Source: Paraclostridium dentum
GTDB lineage: Bacteria; Bacillota; Clostridia; Peptostreptococcales; Peptostreptococcaceae
Assembly: GCF_012922555.1 (NCBI RefSeq)
Contig: NZ_WIPK01000004.1
Span: forward strand, 146,349 to 210,348
Direction of reading: 5' to 3'
DNA length: 64,000 nucleotides
Shown: in pieces, positions 1 to 8,244 of the stretch
Layout of the letters: each line of letters starts with the position of its first letter
Numbering within the stretch: position 1 is the stretch's first letter
The notes under the pieces: generated by a model
What the model was told of the DNA's origin: nothing
Seen by the model: the letters and a program-made list of their open reading frames with translations, nothing else
Database searches by the model: none
Program-made: the position numbers and the translations under genes

Positions 1-362
1 ATTGACATTAATTTTATTGCATCATATGGATTATTAGGATCTATTAAGCTTAGATAGTATGGAGAAATAGCCCATCTAAATTTACTTTGAACATTTTTAA
101 TATTTTCAACTTCTTTTTCAGTTAAGCTTAAAATTTTACTAAGCATATCAACATCAGTTATTCTATTAGATAACTGCCATTTATAATCATCCCAGTCTTC
201 TTCTTTTGCATTTAAAACCTCTAAAATTTTTCTTTTTCTATATTTTATGGATTCTTCATTTTTAATACCAGTTGGAATTGTATCTTTAATTTTTATATAA
301 TCTTCTATTCTTGATTTTAACTCTGATGCTCTCTCTAAAGAAATCTTATTTTTCTCATTCAT
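1..362 (-). CDS. KamA-family radical SAM aminomutase, N-terminal part (cut by window edge)
   Basis: Reading leftward from an ATG at 362 gives about 120 residues before the window ends. The segment matches the N-terminal domain of lysine/glutamate 2,3-aminomutases: it contains DDYKWQLSNRI, then SKFRWAISPYYLSLIDPN, the family landmark that precedes the radical SAM core. The Cys motif that binds the iron-sulfur cluster and the PLP lysine would lie outside the window. These enzymes shift an alpha-amino group to the beta position using SAM, an iron-sulfur cluster and PLP. The N-terminus resembles the glutamate 2,3-aminomutase branch known from Clostridioides, but from this fragment lysine versus glutamate cannot be decided. 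It stands alone, with a long leader upstream. Confidence 0.82.
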   Translation of the reverse strand, partial: MNEKNKISLERASELKSRIEDYIKIKDTIPTGIKNEESIKYRKRKILEVLNAKEEDWDDYKWQLSNRITDVDMLSKILSLTEKEVENIKNVQSKFRWAISPYYLSLIDPNNPYDAIKLMS

Positions 363-369
363 AAGCAAC

Positions 370-392
370 TTCCCTAAGCTTTATCACTTAGG
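370..392 (-). promoter_or_regulatory. Hairpin overlapping the ribosome site of the aminomutase gene
   Basis: On the minus strand CCTAAG pairs with CTTAGG around an 8-nt loop. The 3' arm runs directly into the probable Shine-Dalgarno GGGAAG, seven bases before the ATG. The stem could hide the ribosome site. No known riboswitch consensus is recognised in the upstream leader. Confidence 0.35.
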
Positions 393-520
393 TTCCCCCT
401 TCCGCGTCATAGTTGTGTTTTTTTTAACAGAATTAATGACTGATTACTTGCATTTTTTCTTTCTTTGAATTTATTCTATCATATTTTTTCTCTTTTTTCA
501 ATAAATTCTGAAATTTAACA

Positions 521-559
521 AAATTAATAGGTCTTAATAAAATTAAGACCTATTAATTT
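521..559 (-). terminator. Terminator hairpin of the isochorismatase-like gene
   Basis: Perfect 18-bp inverted repeat with a 3-nt loop (arms 521-538 and 542-559), overlapping the stop codon of the gene ending at 558. T-rich DNA follows on the minus strand. Confidence 0.8.
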
Positions 560-1199
560 ATTTATATATTATGTTTTTTACGACTTTAATTCCATTTTGA
601 ATCATACTATTAAAAAATACTATGTTCATAATTTCAGCATTATGTACTTTCGGTATATCATAAGTATCTACTAAATCCATTGGTACTATAATTTTTTTAT
701 AAATATTATTTTGATTAAAATAAGACTTCAATGTTACTGCAAATTGATAAATACAAATGTCGGTACAGTCTCCAACAATTATAACATTTTCAATATTTTT
801 AAAACTTATATCATTCAAGCAGAAAAAACCATTAGTAGAATTTTTAGGTACTATCTTTATGTTTCTAATAGATTTTATTTCATTAACAACTTCACTTTCT
901 TCATCATCACTTAAACAATGAGTTGGATAACTTTGTAGCTCTATAGATTCTTTAGTATGGCTATCTGTAAATGCTACAACTTTACAATTTTTACTTGCTA
1001 CATAATCACCTAATTTTTTAATGGGATTTATTAACTTTTCTACTCTATCTGAATATAGAGAACCTTTTTTAGCAAATCCATTATTCATATCCACAATAAA
1101 TAATATGGTTTTTTCCATATCTAACTCATCAATATTTATATCCTCTAATTGAATTAAACTCTCTTTCATATATTTTAAATCATTTAATAGCTTTTCCAC
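558..1199 (-). CDS. Isochorismatase/nicotinamidase-family cysteine hydrolase
   Basis: A 213-residue protein with the cysteine-hydrolase fold. Seen in order: catalytic Asp in FIVDMNNGF (about residue 37), a conserved Lys in IVPKNSTNGFF, and the nucleophile Cys in VGDCTDICIYQFA. Members hydrolyse amides such as nicotinamide, or isochorismate; the substrate cannot be read from these motifs. Start is a GTG at 1199 preceded by AGGGGTGG. It is monocistronic, with its own terminator on the left, and has a roughly 25-residue N-terminal extension before the first strand. Nicotinamidase (PncA-like) is one option, but the typical metal-site histidine cluster is not evident, so I leave the symbol blank. 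Confidence 0.85.
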   Translation of the reverse strand: MEKLLNDLKYMKESLIQLEDINIDELDMEKTILFIVDMNNGFAKKGSLYSDRVEKLINPIKKLGDYVASKNCKVVAFTDSHTKESIELQSYPTHCLSDDEESEVVNEIKSIRNIKIVPKNSTNGFFCLNDISFKNIENVIIVGDCTDICIYQFAVTLKSYFNQNNIYKKIIVPMDLVDTYDIPKVHNAEIMNIVFFNSMIQNGIKVVKNIIYK

Positions 1200-1280
1200 T
1201 TTTCCACCCCTTTTTAAATGTTTATTACAATAATATCAAAGTATTTATCTTCCATCAATTATAACAAGTTCAAAAAACTA

Positions 1281-1316
1281 AAAAAGTATAATTGTATACA
1301 TACAATTATACTTTTT
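1281..1316 (-). terminator. Terminator after the HutD-family gene
   Basis: Perfect 16-bp inverted repeat (1281-1296 with 1301-1316) and a 4-nt loop, four bases beyond the stop codon at 1321, ending in a T-run on the minus strand. Confidence 0.8.
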
Positions 1317-1320
1317 ACAT

Positions 1321-1938
1321 TTAGTAATAAACTATACTTTCAATTATATATAATTCTTCTTCTTGACTATTTATTAAAATTAATTTTCCTTTAAATCCTT
1401 TTTTAAATTTTACTATAGCTAAATCACCTTGTTCTACTTCAAGTATATTACCATTATCTAATTTAATTTTAAAGCTTCCATTTAAGCTATAAAAGCAATT
1501 AAATTCATATCTGTAGAAACTATCATTTAAATTCATTTTAGGTTCTAAAATTATTTCTGATTTTACATTTATGTATCTTAATTCACCACTACAATCTTCA
1601 CTTGTCATCAAGTTAAAGTCTGTAGCTTTTCCATAACTTGTAGTATCCCAATCCCCACTAAAGCTATCTATATCAAACTTTTCAAGCTTTTTGTCATAGT
1701 GATTTTGATGCCTTAATAGTAAACCACCATCTAAAACCATTATTTTTCTTTGTATATTTGGAAGTTTCGTAAATTCTGACTCTTCTGCTTCAACAGTTGC
1801 TGAGCTTATTCTCCATTTAAAATTTCTATTTTCATACGAAGAATTTTCAGGATATATATACAATTGATTTGTGATTCCTCCAGACCATTTGTTAATTTTC
1901 TGACCTTGCTCTTTTACAATTTTAATTTTACAAGTCAA
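1321..1938 (-). CDS. HutD/Ves-family cupin protein
   Basis: A 205-residue HutD-family protein. The family signature is at the N-terminus: KWSGGITNQLYIYP followed by FKWRISSATVE, then a double beta-barrel (bicupin) pattern. HutD proteins are often linked to histidine use and their biochemical role is unsettled; here no hut genes are adjacent, so a link to histidine is not supported by context. Start is TTG at 1938 with GGAGGGGG five bases upstream; no ATG fits better. Flanked by its own terminator. Confidence 0.85.
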   Translation of the reverse strand: MTCKIKIVKEQGQKINKWSGGITNQLYIYPENSSYENRNFKWRISSATVEAEESEFTKLPNIQRKIMVLDGGLLLRHQNHYDKKLEKFDIDSFSGDWDTTSYGKATDFNLMTSEDCSGELRYINVKSEIILEPKMNLNDSFYRYEFNCFYSLNGSFKIKLDNGNILEVEQGDLAIVKFKKGFKGKLILINSQEEELYIIESIVYY

Positions 1939-2030
1939 AATATCCCCCTCCTAATTTAAATACGTATTTATATTAATTATATATTAAATCTGATGCCTAT
2001 ATTACAATGTACTAAAATTATTTTAAAAAT

Positions 2031-2061
2031 AAAACTGTAGAACATTATGTTCTACAGTTTT
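2031..2061 (-). terminator. Terminator of the small membrane protein gene
   Basis: Perfect 14-bp inverted repeat with a TTA loop (2031-2044 and 2048-2061), directly after the stop codon at 2066, with T-rich DNA beyond. Confidence 0.8.
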
Positions 2062-2065
2062 ATTT

Positions 2066-2254
2066 TTAATATCTTGCTCTATCTATTCCTCCAAGTACTA
2101 TATGTGCAACTCCTGCTCCTACTAAAAGAGCACCTGCCATATTTTTATAATCTTTTTTATCAAATTTATCATGCTTATTTTGCTTAACGTCTAAAACAAT
2201 TCCTGCTGTCGTAACTGCTGTACCTAATGCTATTGGAATCATACCTTTTTTCAT
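2066..2254 (-). CDS. Small hydrophobic protein, function unknown
   Basis: A 62-residue protein not recognised as a named family. It has a hydrophobic N-terminal helix (IPIALGTAVTTAGIVL), a charged Lys/Asp-rich middle (KQNKHDKFDKKDYKN), and a second Gly/Ala-rich hydrophobic helix, so it is probably a two-helix membrane hairpin. The start was set at the ATG at 2254 because GGAGGG lies six bases before it; an upstream in-frame ATG at 2269 falls inside that ribosome site. Monocistronic, with a clear terminator. Confidence 0.6.
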   Translation of the reverse strand: MKKGMIPIALGTAVTTAGIVLDVKQNKHDKFDKKDYKNMAGALLVGAGVAHIVLGGIDRARY

Positions 2255-2441
2255 AAATTCACCCTCCATACAAATTAATAAGTTTTAATATTTAAAACTC
2301 TATAGTTAATATCTCACGAATTTTATCTTTACATTCGAAGTAATATTTTCATAATTTGTATAAAAGTATTTTCATTAATATTTATTTATAAATTTTGGTA
2401 TACTTTATTTATATAATAAATTTAAATTAGGAGATTATTTT

Positions 2442-2966
2442 ATGAGATATGTTATAGTATCAGTAACTAAAGGAAATGCAGGTGAATTTAATAACAACCT
2501 TCGAAAAAATTTATTTGAAAAATTTGGTGCTAAATCCTCAAAACTTCCACCACACTTTACAATAAAATCTCCATTTGAATCAGAAGATTTATCATCACTT
2601 GAAAATATGCTAAAAAAGTTTTGCGATTCAAATCCTATTTCTGCATATAAAATAGATGGTTATGATCATTTTGATGATAGAGTTGTCTATATGAAGGTAT
2701 TAATGAGGCCTCAAGGAAAAATAATTCATGATAAATTAATAATAGAATTATCAAAATTTCAATATATTAAATTCGATGCTCACGATGGAAAAGATAAAAT
2801 TTTTCATATAACTTTAGCATCTAAAAAGATAAAAAAAATTTATAACGACATTTTTAATTATGTAACGCAAATACCGTGTAGCTTTGATTGTAATTTTGAT
2901 AACATATCAATATTCAAATGGGAAGATAATACATGGGTTTTACATAAAGAGTATTTATTTAATTAA
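2442..2966 (+). CDS. 2'-5' RNA ligase / 2H phosphoesterase superfamily protein
   Basis: A 174-residue protein with two HxT motifs: HFT in PPHFTIKSPFE (near residue 46) and HIT in IFHITLASKK (near residue 126). The paired motifs define the two-histidine phosphoesterase (LigT/CPDase) superfamily, which acts on 2',3'-cyclic or 2'-5' linked nucleotides. The physiological substrate in Firmicutes is generally unknown. GGAGATTATTTT precedes the ATG. Convergent with the zinc-ribbon gene, sharing a terminator. Confidence 0.85.
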   Translation: MRYVIVSVTKGNAGEFNNNLRKNLFEKFGAKSSKLPPHFTIKSPFESEDLSSLENMLKKFCDSNPISAYKIDGYDHFDDRVVYMKVLMRPQGKIIHDKLIIELSKFQYIKFDAHDGKDKIFHITLASKKIKKIYNDIFNYVTQIPCSFDCNFDNISIFKWEDNTWVLHKEYLFN

Positions 2967-2974
2967 TTAATAAT

Positions 2975-3014
2975 AAAAAAGGAAAGATAATTATATAATT
3001 ATCTTTCCTTTTTT
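2975..3014. terminator. Bidirectional terminator between convergent genes
   Basis: A 40-bp palindrome with A-run and T-run flanks lies between the stop codons at 2966 and 3016 and can terminate both transcripts. Confidence 0.8.
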
Positions 3015-3015
3015 A

Positions 3016-3219
3016 TTATTCCTCATCTTCTTCATATTCCATATAATCTTCAACTTCATGTCCACATGCTGGACATTTATATTTATCTACACAGAACTCG
3101 AATTCTTCTTTTGTTTCATTATCAGTTCCTTCGTTTATTACTTCAAAGTCAGTTCCTTCTTCATGACTTATTAAATCCATAACTTCTACTATACACTTAG
3201 GACAATACATTGTACTCAT
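3016..3219 (-). CDS. Small acidic zinc-ribbon protein, function unknown
   Basis: A 67-residue acidic protein with two CxxC pairs, YCPKC at residues 5-8 and KCPACG near residue 50, the pattern of a small treble-clef or zinc-ribbon domain. The C-terminus is very acidic (EVEDYMEYEEDEE). No enzymatic motif is visible. GGAGG seven bases before the ATG supports the start. Role unknown; binding to nucleic acid or a protein partner would be typical of such ribbons, but that is inference. Confidence 0.7.
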   Translation of the reverse strand: MSTMYCPKCIVEVMDLISHEEGTDFEVINEGTDNETKEEFEFCVDKYKCPACGHEVEDYMEYEEDEE

Positions 3220-3316
3220 ATGTTAACCTCCGTATTTTTGCATATATATTCCCTACTATATTAACATTTAAATTATATTTTTACTATACAATACACATAA
3301 AATTAATTTATTTCAT

Positions 3317-3352
3317 AAAAAATGAGCTATATATTTATATAGCTCATTTTTT
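3317..3352 (-). terminator. Terminator after the DUF1450 gene
   Basis: A/T-bounded hairpin with stem ATGAGCTATA pairing with TATAGCTCAT, a few bases after the stop at 3358, followed by a T-run on the minus strand. Confidence 0.75.
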
Positions 3353-3357
3353 ATCTT

Positions 3358-3549
3358 TTATTTAGAGATTTCTTTTAAAAACAGTTCTTCATTTTCTTTT
3401 ATAACTAGTTCTCCATCTATAAATCCTACAGCTTCTTTCTTAAATGAACGACATTGACCTATACAACCTGTTTTTACATTTTCGTCTCCAACAATTTCTT
3501 TTATTTTATTAACATCAACATTTGAACAAAATGGACATACTCTTATCAT
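3358..3549 (-). CDS. DUF1450 (YuzB-like) small protein
   Basis: A 63-residue protein starting with VCPFCSN and containing TGCIGQCRSF in the middle: the four-cysteine pattern of the DUF1450/YuzB family found across Firmicutes. The two Cys pairs suggest metal binding or a thioredoxin-like ferredoxin fold. Function is not known. AGGAGG precedes the ATG at 3549. Single-gene unit with its own terminator. Confidence 0.7.
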   Translation of the reverse strand: MIRVCPFCSNVDVNKIKEIVGDENVKTGCIGQCRSFKKEAVGFIDGELVIKENEELFLKEISK

Positions 3550-3906
3550 TTTTAAAATCCTCCTAAAACCTCTTTAATTTAATGTATTTAAAATATACCC
3601 GTTGCAAGTTAATCCAAACATATTTATTGAAAATTTTCAAAATTCCATATATAACTAATTTAAATTTCTACTTTATAAAAATTAATTAATAATTATTAAC
3701 TATAGTTATATATACCTAGAAAACTTAATTTAAATAAATAAAATCGAGTGATTTTAAGGTTATTTGTAAAAAAATATAATTTTTTCGAAATTTTTATATA
3801 CTTATGTAAAAAAAAATGATAATATATATAAGTATTTTTATTATATGTATACAAAATACAGCATTGAAATTATAAAATGATATTTATAAAATAGGAGGAT
3901 TCTTAA
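3550..3906. other. Intergenic region, divergent promoters
   Basis: 357 bp of about 80% AT DNA between divergent genes. It must carry promoters for DUF1450 and the acetate transporter. I see no ORF, stable hairpin or clear operator here. Confidence 0.5.
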
Positions 3907-4518
3907 ATGACAAACGAAACAAAAGTAAAAGTTGTAACAGCTGATCCTTCAGCATTAGGACTTTTCGGACTAGCAATGATAACATTAGTTGCATCATCTT
4001 CTAAGTTAGGTTTAACTTCTGGAATATCTTTAGTTTTACCATGGGCTATATTCTTAGGAGCTACTGCTCAATTATTTGCATGCATAAACGACTTTAAACA
4101 CAATAATACATTTGGAGCTACTGCTTTTGGTGGATATGCATTTTTCTGGTATGCAGTTGGTTTTACTTGGTTAATACAAAATGGAGTATTTGGACCTGAA
4201 TTACAAGCTTCTGCTGATCCTAAGCAATTAGGTTTTGCTTACTTAGGATATTTAATATTCACATTATTTATGACTGTTGGAGCAATGGAAACTCATAAAG
4301 TATTATTTACAATATTTGTTCTTATAGATTGCTTATTCATAGGTTTAACTTTAAGTTCATTTGGTATAATGGAACACGCTGCTCATCAATTTGCAGCATA
4401 TTCTGAGTTAGGAATAGCAATATTCTCATTCTACGGTTCTGCTGCAGCTGTTTTAAACACTCACTTTGGTAGAGTATTTTTACCTGTAGGAAAGCCATTT
4501 GGAATATTTAAAAAGTAA
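3907..4518 (+). CDS. Acetate uptake transporter, GPR1/FUN34/YaaH (SatP) family
   Basis: A 203-residue integral membrane protein with about six transmembrane helices. The family signature near the N-terminus (NPAPLGLxGF in others) appears as DPSALGLFGLAMITL, and the middle contains FGGYAFFWYAVGFTWL, typical of this family. Members carry acetate, and sometimes succinate, with protons or as anion channels. Citrate lyase encoded 30 kb away makes acetate, so export is conceivable, but no physical linkage supports it. AGGAGG precedes the ATG. Followed by two strong hairpins. Confidence 0.88.
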   Translation: MTNETKVKVVTADPSALGLFGLAMITLVASSSKLGLTSGISLVLPWAIFLGATAQLFACINDFKHNNTFGATAFGGYAFFWYAVGFTWLIQNGVFGPELQASADPKQLGFAYLGYLIFTLFMTVGAMETHKVLFTIFVLIDCLFIGLTLSSFGIMEHAAHQFAAYSELGIAIFSFYGSAAAVLNTHFGRVFLPVGKPFGIFKK

Positions 4519-4534
4519 TTATTTTTAGGGGGAG

Positions 4535-4628
4535 CTAGATATAATCAATATTATATCTAGTCCTATTATATTGATATAGATAAATAGGGTGTGTTCTAAA
4601 CTTTAATTTAGAACATACCCTATTTTTT
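4535..4628 (+). terminator. Tandem hairpins, second one a terminator
   Basis: First hairpin 4535-4560 (11-bp stem, CTAGATATAAT arm) lacks a T-run. Second hairpin 4584-4626 (arms around AGGGTGTGTTCTAAA) is followed by seven T and is the likely terminator of the acetate transporter. Confidence 0.75.
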
Positions 4629-4708
4629 TATATAGATACTTCATAATAAATTTTAATATTTTGTACATACTATTATAGATTAGTTATTAAATTTGAAAGG
4701 GTGTTTTA

Positions 4709-6130
4709 ATGATTCTAACTAAGAGTATTAAACGAAACGTAGAACTTATGAAAGAACACCTCCCTTTAGATAAAAGTTTTGATGTTATTCAAAGAGAGGT
4801 TATTATCGGCGGAAAAAGCTGTTATTTGTTCTTTATCGATGGTTTTATAAAAGATGAAGTCATGGAAAGGATACTTTCTGGTTTTTTTAAAATATCAGAA
4901 AAAGATTTCGAATCAGTTCATGAGTTAAAAGACTTTATACATAAATATATTCCATATATAGAGGTAGCAAAAGAAAATAAATTAAAAAATATAGCTAAGG
5001 AAGTTCTTTCAGGCCCTATGGCTATATTAATTGATGGTTTTGATGAGTCTATTATCCTAGATGTTAGGACATATCCTGTACGTGGTATAGGTGAGCCCGA
5101 AAAAGAAAAATCACTTAAGGGCGCAAAAGATGGTTTTGTTGAAACTATAGTTTTTAATACTGCTCTTGTAAGACGGAGAGTAAAAGATCCTGATCTTATC
5201 TTTGAGATGTTTAGTGTTGGTCAGAGATCCAAGACAGATGTAGTTATTGGGTATATAGATGGATTGGTGGATGATAAAACATTAAAACATTTAAAAAAAC
5301 AAATAGACGAAATAAATGTAAAATCATTAGTGATGAGTGAACAAAGTATAGTTGAAGCTCTTGTTCAAAGTAGATGGTATAACCCATTTCCAAAGGCTAG
5401 GTACACAGAACGTCCTGATGTTGCAGCTGCTCATGTTTTAGAAGGTAAGATATTATTGATTATAGACAACTCCCCTAATGCAATAATATTACCTACTACC
5501 ATATTTGATTTTTTACAAGATGTTGATGATTTTTACCAACCTGTGATCATAGGAAATTATTTAAGGCTAATAAGAAATTTCACATTATTAGCTACTCTTA
5601 TGATAACACCTTTATATACCCTAGCTATAAGATATGCATCTGATCTTCCAGTATGGTTGCAATTTATAACCCCAAAAGATCCATATGATGTTCCTATTTT
5701 TCTCCAGTTTTTAATTTTGGAGTTTTCTGTAGATGCACTTCAACTTGCATCACTTAATACTCCTGGATCACTAGGCATGTCATTATCTGTTATTGGTGCC
5801 CTTATTTTAGGTGATTTTGCAGTACAAACCGGTTGGTTTATTCCGCACACCATACTATATATGGCTATTGTTGCACTTGGAAGTTATTCACAACCAAGTG
5901 TTGATTTAGGATATTCTATAAAAATAGTTAGGATACTACTCTTAATTTTAACAGCTGCATTTAATATTTGGGGATTTGTGGCTGGATTAATAATTGCACT
6001 TGTACTTTTAATGACAAATAAAACAATCACTGGGAAAAGCTACTTATATCCACTTATTCCATTTGAATATAGTGCTTTAAAAAGATTAATTTTTAGAGTT
6101 AAACTAGATGCTAAAAATGAAGGTAAATAG
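4709..6130 (+). CDS. spoVAF: Stage V sporulation protein AF (GerA-family membrane protein)
   Basis: A 473-residue protein of the GerA family: a soluble N-terminal domain (about 1-280) and a C-terminal membrane domain with four to five helices (about 285-450). The stretch ERPDVAAAHVLEGKILLIID, then LILEFSVDALQLAS and PLIPFEYSALKRL, resembles Bacillus SpoVAF more than nutrient-receptor A subunits. SpoVAF sits in the spore inner membrane and assists the dipicolinic acid channel during germination. Unlike in Bacillus, no spoVA genes are adjacent, and no GerAB/GerAC partners are present. AAGGGTG before the ATG. A forespore sigma-G promoter is expected but I could not place one confidently. Confidence 0.82.
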   Translation: MILTKSIKRNVELMKEHLPLDKSFDVIQREVIIGGKSCYLFFIDGFIKDEVMERILSGFFKISEKDFESVHELKDFIHKYIPYIEVAKENKLKNIAKEVLSGPMAILIDGFDESIILDVRTYPVRGIGEPEKEKSLKGAKDGFVETIVFNTALVRRRVKDPDLIFEMFSVGQRSKTDVVIGYIDGLVDDKTLKHLKKQIDEINVKSLVMSEQSIVEALVQSRWYNPFPKARYTERPDVAAAHVLEGKILLIIDNSPNAIILPTTIFDFLQDVDDFYQPVIIGNYLRLIRNFTLLATLMITPLYTLAIRYASDLPVWLQFITPKDPYDVPIFLQFLILEFSVDALQLASLNTPGSLGMSLSVIGALILGDFAVQTGWFIPHTILYMAIVALGSYSQPSVDLGYSIKIVRILLLILTAAFNIWGFVAGLIIALVLLMTNKTITGKSYLYPLIPFEYSALKRLIFRVKLDAKNEGK

Positions 6131-6136
6131 TCTTTT

Positions 6137-6223
6137 AAAAAATGATGCTCCTAAACGGCATCATTTTTTATTAAACAAATTCAATTAAATGTGATAACTT
6201 TACACACTTAATTGAATTTGTTT
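6137..6223 (+). terminator. Two tandem hairpins after spoVAF
   Basis: 6137-6170 is a T-tailed terminator (stem AATGATGC with GCATCATT). 6173-6223 is a second, longer stem of about 21 bp with one mismatch and a 9-nt loop. The second has no gene of its own and may be a backup terminator before typA. Confidence 0.7.
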
Positions 6224-6310
6224 ATTTATAATTTTTTTAAATTATATATATAGTAATATTATTTTATAATTTAGGATAACCTTATCATTGTAAATACTCA
6301 TTTTTTTAGT

Positions 6311-6339
6311 TTTACAATTTCTTTTGTATATGGTATACT
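6311..6339 (+). promoter_or_regulatory. Sigma-A-type promoter of typA
   Basis: TTTACA at 6311-6316, a 17-bp spacer and TATACT at 6334-6339. Because the -10 box lies here, in-frame ATG codons at 6324 and 6330 cannot be the translation start. Confidence 0.75.
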
Positions 6340-6377
6340 TAATCAGTTATTTAATATCGGAAGGAGAGTTTTTGACA

Positions 6378-8204
6378 ATGACAAACAAAAACAAAATAAT
6401 AAACATAGCAGTTATCGCCCATGTCGATGCTGGTAAATCAACATTAGTTGATGCCTTCTTATCTCAATCAGGAGTTTTCAGAGATAACGAAGTTGTAAAA
6501 GATTGTGTAATGGATAGTAATGACCTAGAAAAAGAAAGAGGTATAACAATATACTCTAAAAACTGTGCTATAAACTATAATGATTATAAAATAAATATAG
6601 TAGATACACCTGGACATAGTGATTTCTCTTCTGAGGTTGAACGTGTTATAAAAACTGTTGATACAGTTATATTATTAGTAGATGCTAGTGAAGGGCCAAT
6701 GCCTCAAACTAGATTCGTTTTACAAAAATCATTAGAGGCTGGTCTTAGACCAATATTATTCATAAATAAGATAGACAAGCAAGATCAAAGAGCTGAAGAA
6801 GTTGTTGACGAAGTATTCGATTTATTCGTTGACTTAAACGCAACTGATGAGCAATGTGAGTTCCCAATAATATACGGTATAGCTAAGCAAGGAATTGCTA
6901 AAATAGAAATGGACGACGATAGCAATGACTTATCTCCTCTATTTGAAACTGTAGTAAATCATGTTGAAGCTTACCCTGATTATGCATCTGAGCCTTTACA
7001 ACTTCAAGTATCTGCACTTGCATACGACGATTATGTAGGTAGACTTGGAATAGGTAGAGTTTACAAAGGAACAGTGAAAAACGGATCTCAAGTATCTGTT
7101 TGTAAAGCTGACGGAACTGTTGCTAGAGGAAAAGTATCAAAACTTACAGTTTACGAAGGACTTCGTCAAGTTGAAAAAGATGAAGCATATGCTGGAGATA
7201 TAGTAGTTGTAGCTGGTATGCCAGATATATCTATAGGAGAAACAATATGTGATTCAGATAATCCATTACCAATGGAACTTATTCATATAGAAGAACCAAC
7301 TCTATCAATGAACTTCTTAGTAAATGATTCTCCATTCTGTGGTAAGAGCGGTAAATTTGTTACTACTAGACATATAAAAGATAGATTAGACAAAGAATTA
7401 GAAGTTAATGTTGGATTAAAAGTTGAGCCAATGGATACTACTGATGGATTCAAAGTATCTGGACGTGGAGAGCTTCACTTATCAATATTACTTGAAAACA
7501 TGAGACGTGAAGGATATGAAATAGGAGTTTCTAAGCCAGAAGTTTTATTCATAAAAGAAAACGGAAAATTAATGGAGCCTATGGAAAAAGTTATAGTTAA
7601 CTGTCCAGAAACTTATTCAGGAACTGTTATAAACAAGTTAAACTTAAGAAAAGCTATGATGGAAGCTATGGAAATAGAAGGAGACTATGTTAAAATAACA
7701 TTTATAGCTCCTACTAGAGGTTTATTAGGATATAGAAGTGAATTCATAAATGATACTCGTGGAGAAGGAACTATAGTTAGATCATTCGAAAGATACGAAG
7801 AGCACAAAGGTGCTATCCCAGGAAGAACTAACGGAGTTTTAGTTGCTCAAGGTGCTGGTAGTACTATGGCGTACGCTCTTAGCGCACTTAGTGAAAGAGC
7901 TCAAATGTTCGTTGATCCAGGTGTTGACGTTTACGAAGGTATGATAATCGGTATGAACTCAAGAAAAGACGATATGGTTGTTAACCCTTGTAAAAACAAG
8001 AAATTAACTAACGTTCGTGCTTCTGGTACTGATGATGCAGTTAAATTACAAGCTGCTAGAACATTTACATTAGAAGAAGCTCTAGAGTTTATAGATGATG
8101 ATGAGTTAGTTGAAATAACTCCAGATTCTATTAGACTTAGAAAAAGATTCTTAAATGAAAATGAAAGATTAAGATATAACAAATCTAGACAATCTAATAA
8201 ATAA
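6378..8204 (+). CDS. typA: Translational GTPase TypA/BipA
   Basis: A 608-residue ribosome-binding GTPase. G1 is [10 protein letters not shown]2 region RGITI, G3 DTPGHSDF and G4 NKID; these are followed by EF-Tu domain 2, EF-G-like domains III and V, and the BipA-specific C-terminal domain ([14 protein letters not shown]). It associates with 70S ribosomes and helps 50S assembly and stress adaptation. The start is set at ATG 6378; AAGGAGAG lies upstream, and a TTG at 6372 in the same frame is an equally plausible start two codons earlier. Monocistronic, with a good promoter and terminator. Confidence 0.95.
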   Translation: MTNKNKIINIAVIAHVDAGKSTLVDAFLSQSGVFRDNEVVKDCVMDSNDLEKERGITIYSKNCAINYNDYKINIVDTPGHSDFSSEVERVIKTVDTVILLVDASEGPMPQTRFVLQKSLEAGLRPILFINKIDKQDQRAEEVVDEVFDLFVDLNATDEQCEFPIIYGIAKQGIAKIEMDDDSNDLSPLFETVVNHVEAYPDYASEPLQLQVSALAYDDYVGRLGIGRVYKGTVKNGSQVSVCKADGTVARGKVSKLTVYEGLRQVEKDEAYAGDIVVVAGMPDISIGETICDSDNPLPMELIHIEEPTLSMNFLVNDSPFCGKSGKFVTTRHIKDRLDKELEVNVGLKVEPMDTTDGFKVSGRGELHLSILLENMRREGYEIGVSKPEVLFIKENGKLMEPMEKVIVNCPETYSGTVINKLNLRKAMMEAMEIEGDYVKITFIAPTRGLLGYRSEFINDTRGEGTIVRSFERYEEHKGAIPGRTNGVLVAQGAGSTMAYALSALSERAQMFVDPGVDVYEGMIIGMNSRKDDMVVNPCKNKKLTNVRASGTDDAVKLQAARTFTLEEALEFIDDDELVEITPDSIRLRKRFLNENERLRYNKSRQSNK

Positions 8205-8211
8205 TTAATAA

Positions 8212-8241
8212 AAAAGGAGCTGTATCTTAACAGCTCCTTTT
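8212..8241. terminator. Bidirectional terminator between typA and rnj
   Basis: AAAAGGAGCTGT pairs with ACAGCTCCTTTT around a 6-nt loop, between stop codons at 8204 and 8245. Confidence 0.85.
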
Positions 8242-8244
8242 GTT

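Noticed and set aside
2066-2269. Upstream ATG at 2269 as start of the small membrane protein
   Set aside because: It overlaps the GGAGGG that fits the ATG at 2254.
3846-3853. TGTATACA upstream of the acetate transporter as another citrate-regulator box
   Set aside because: Only the 8-bp core is present, alone. The same core also occurs by chance inside a terminator at about 1294, so in AT-rich DNA it is not evidence by itself.
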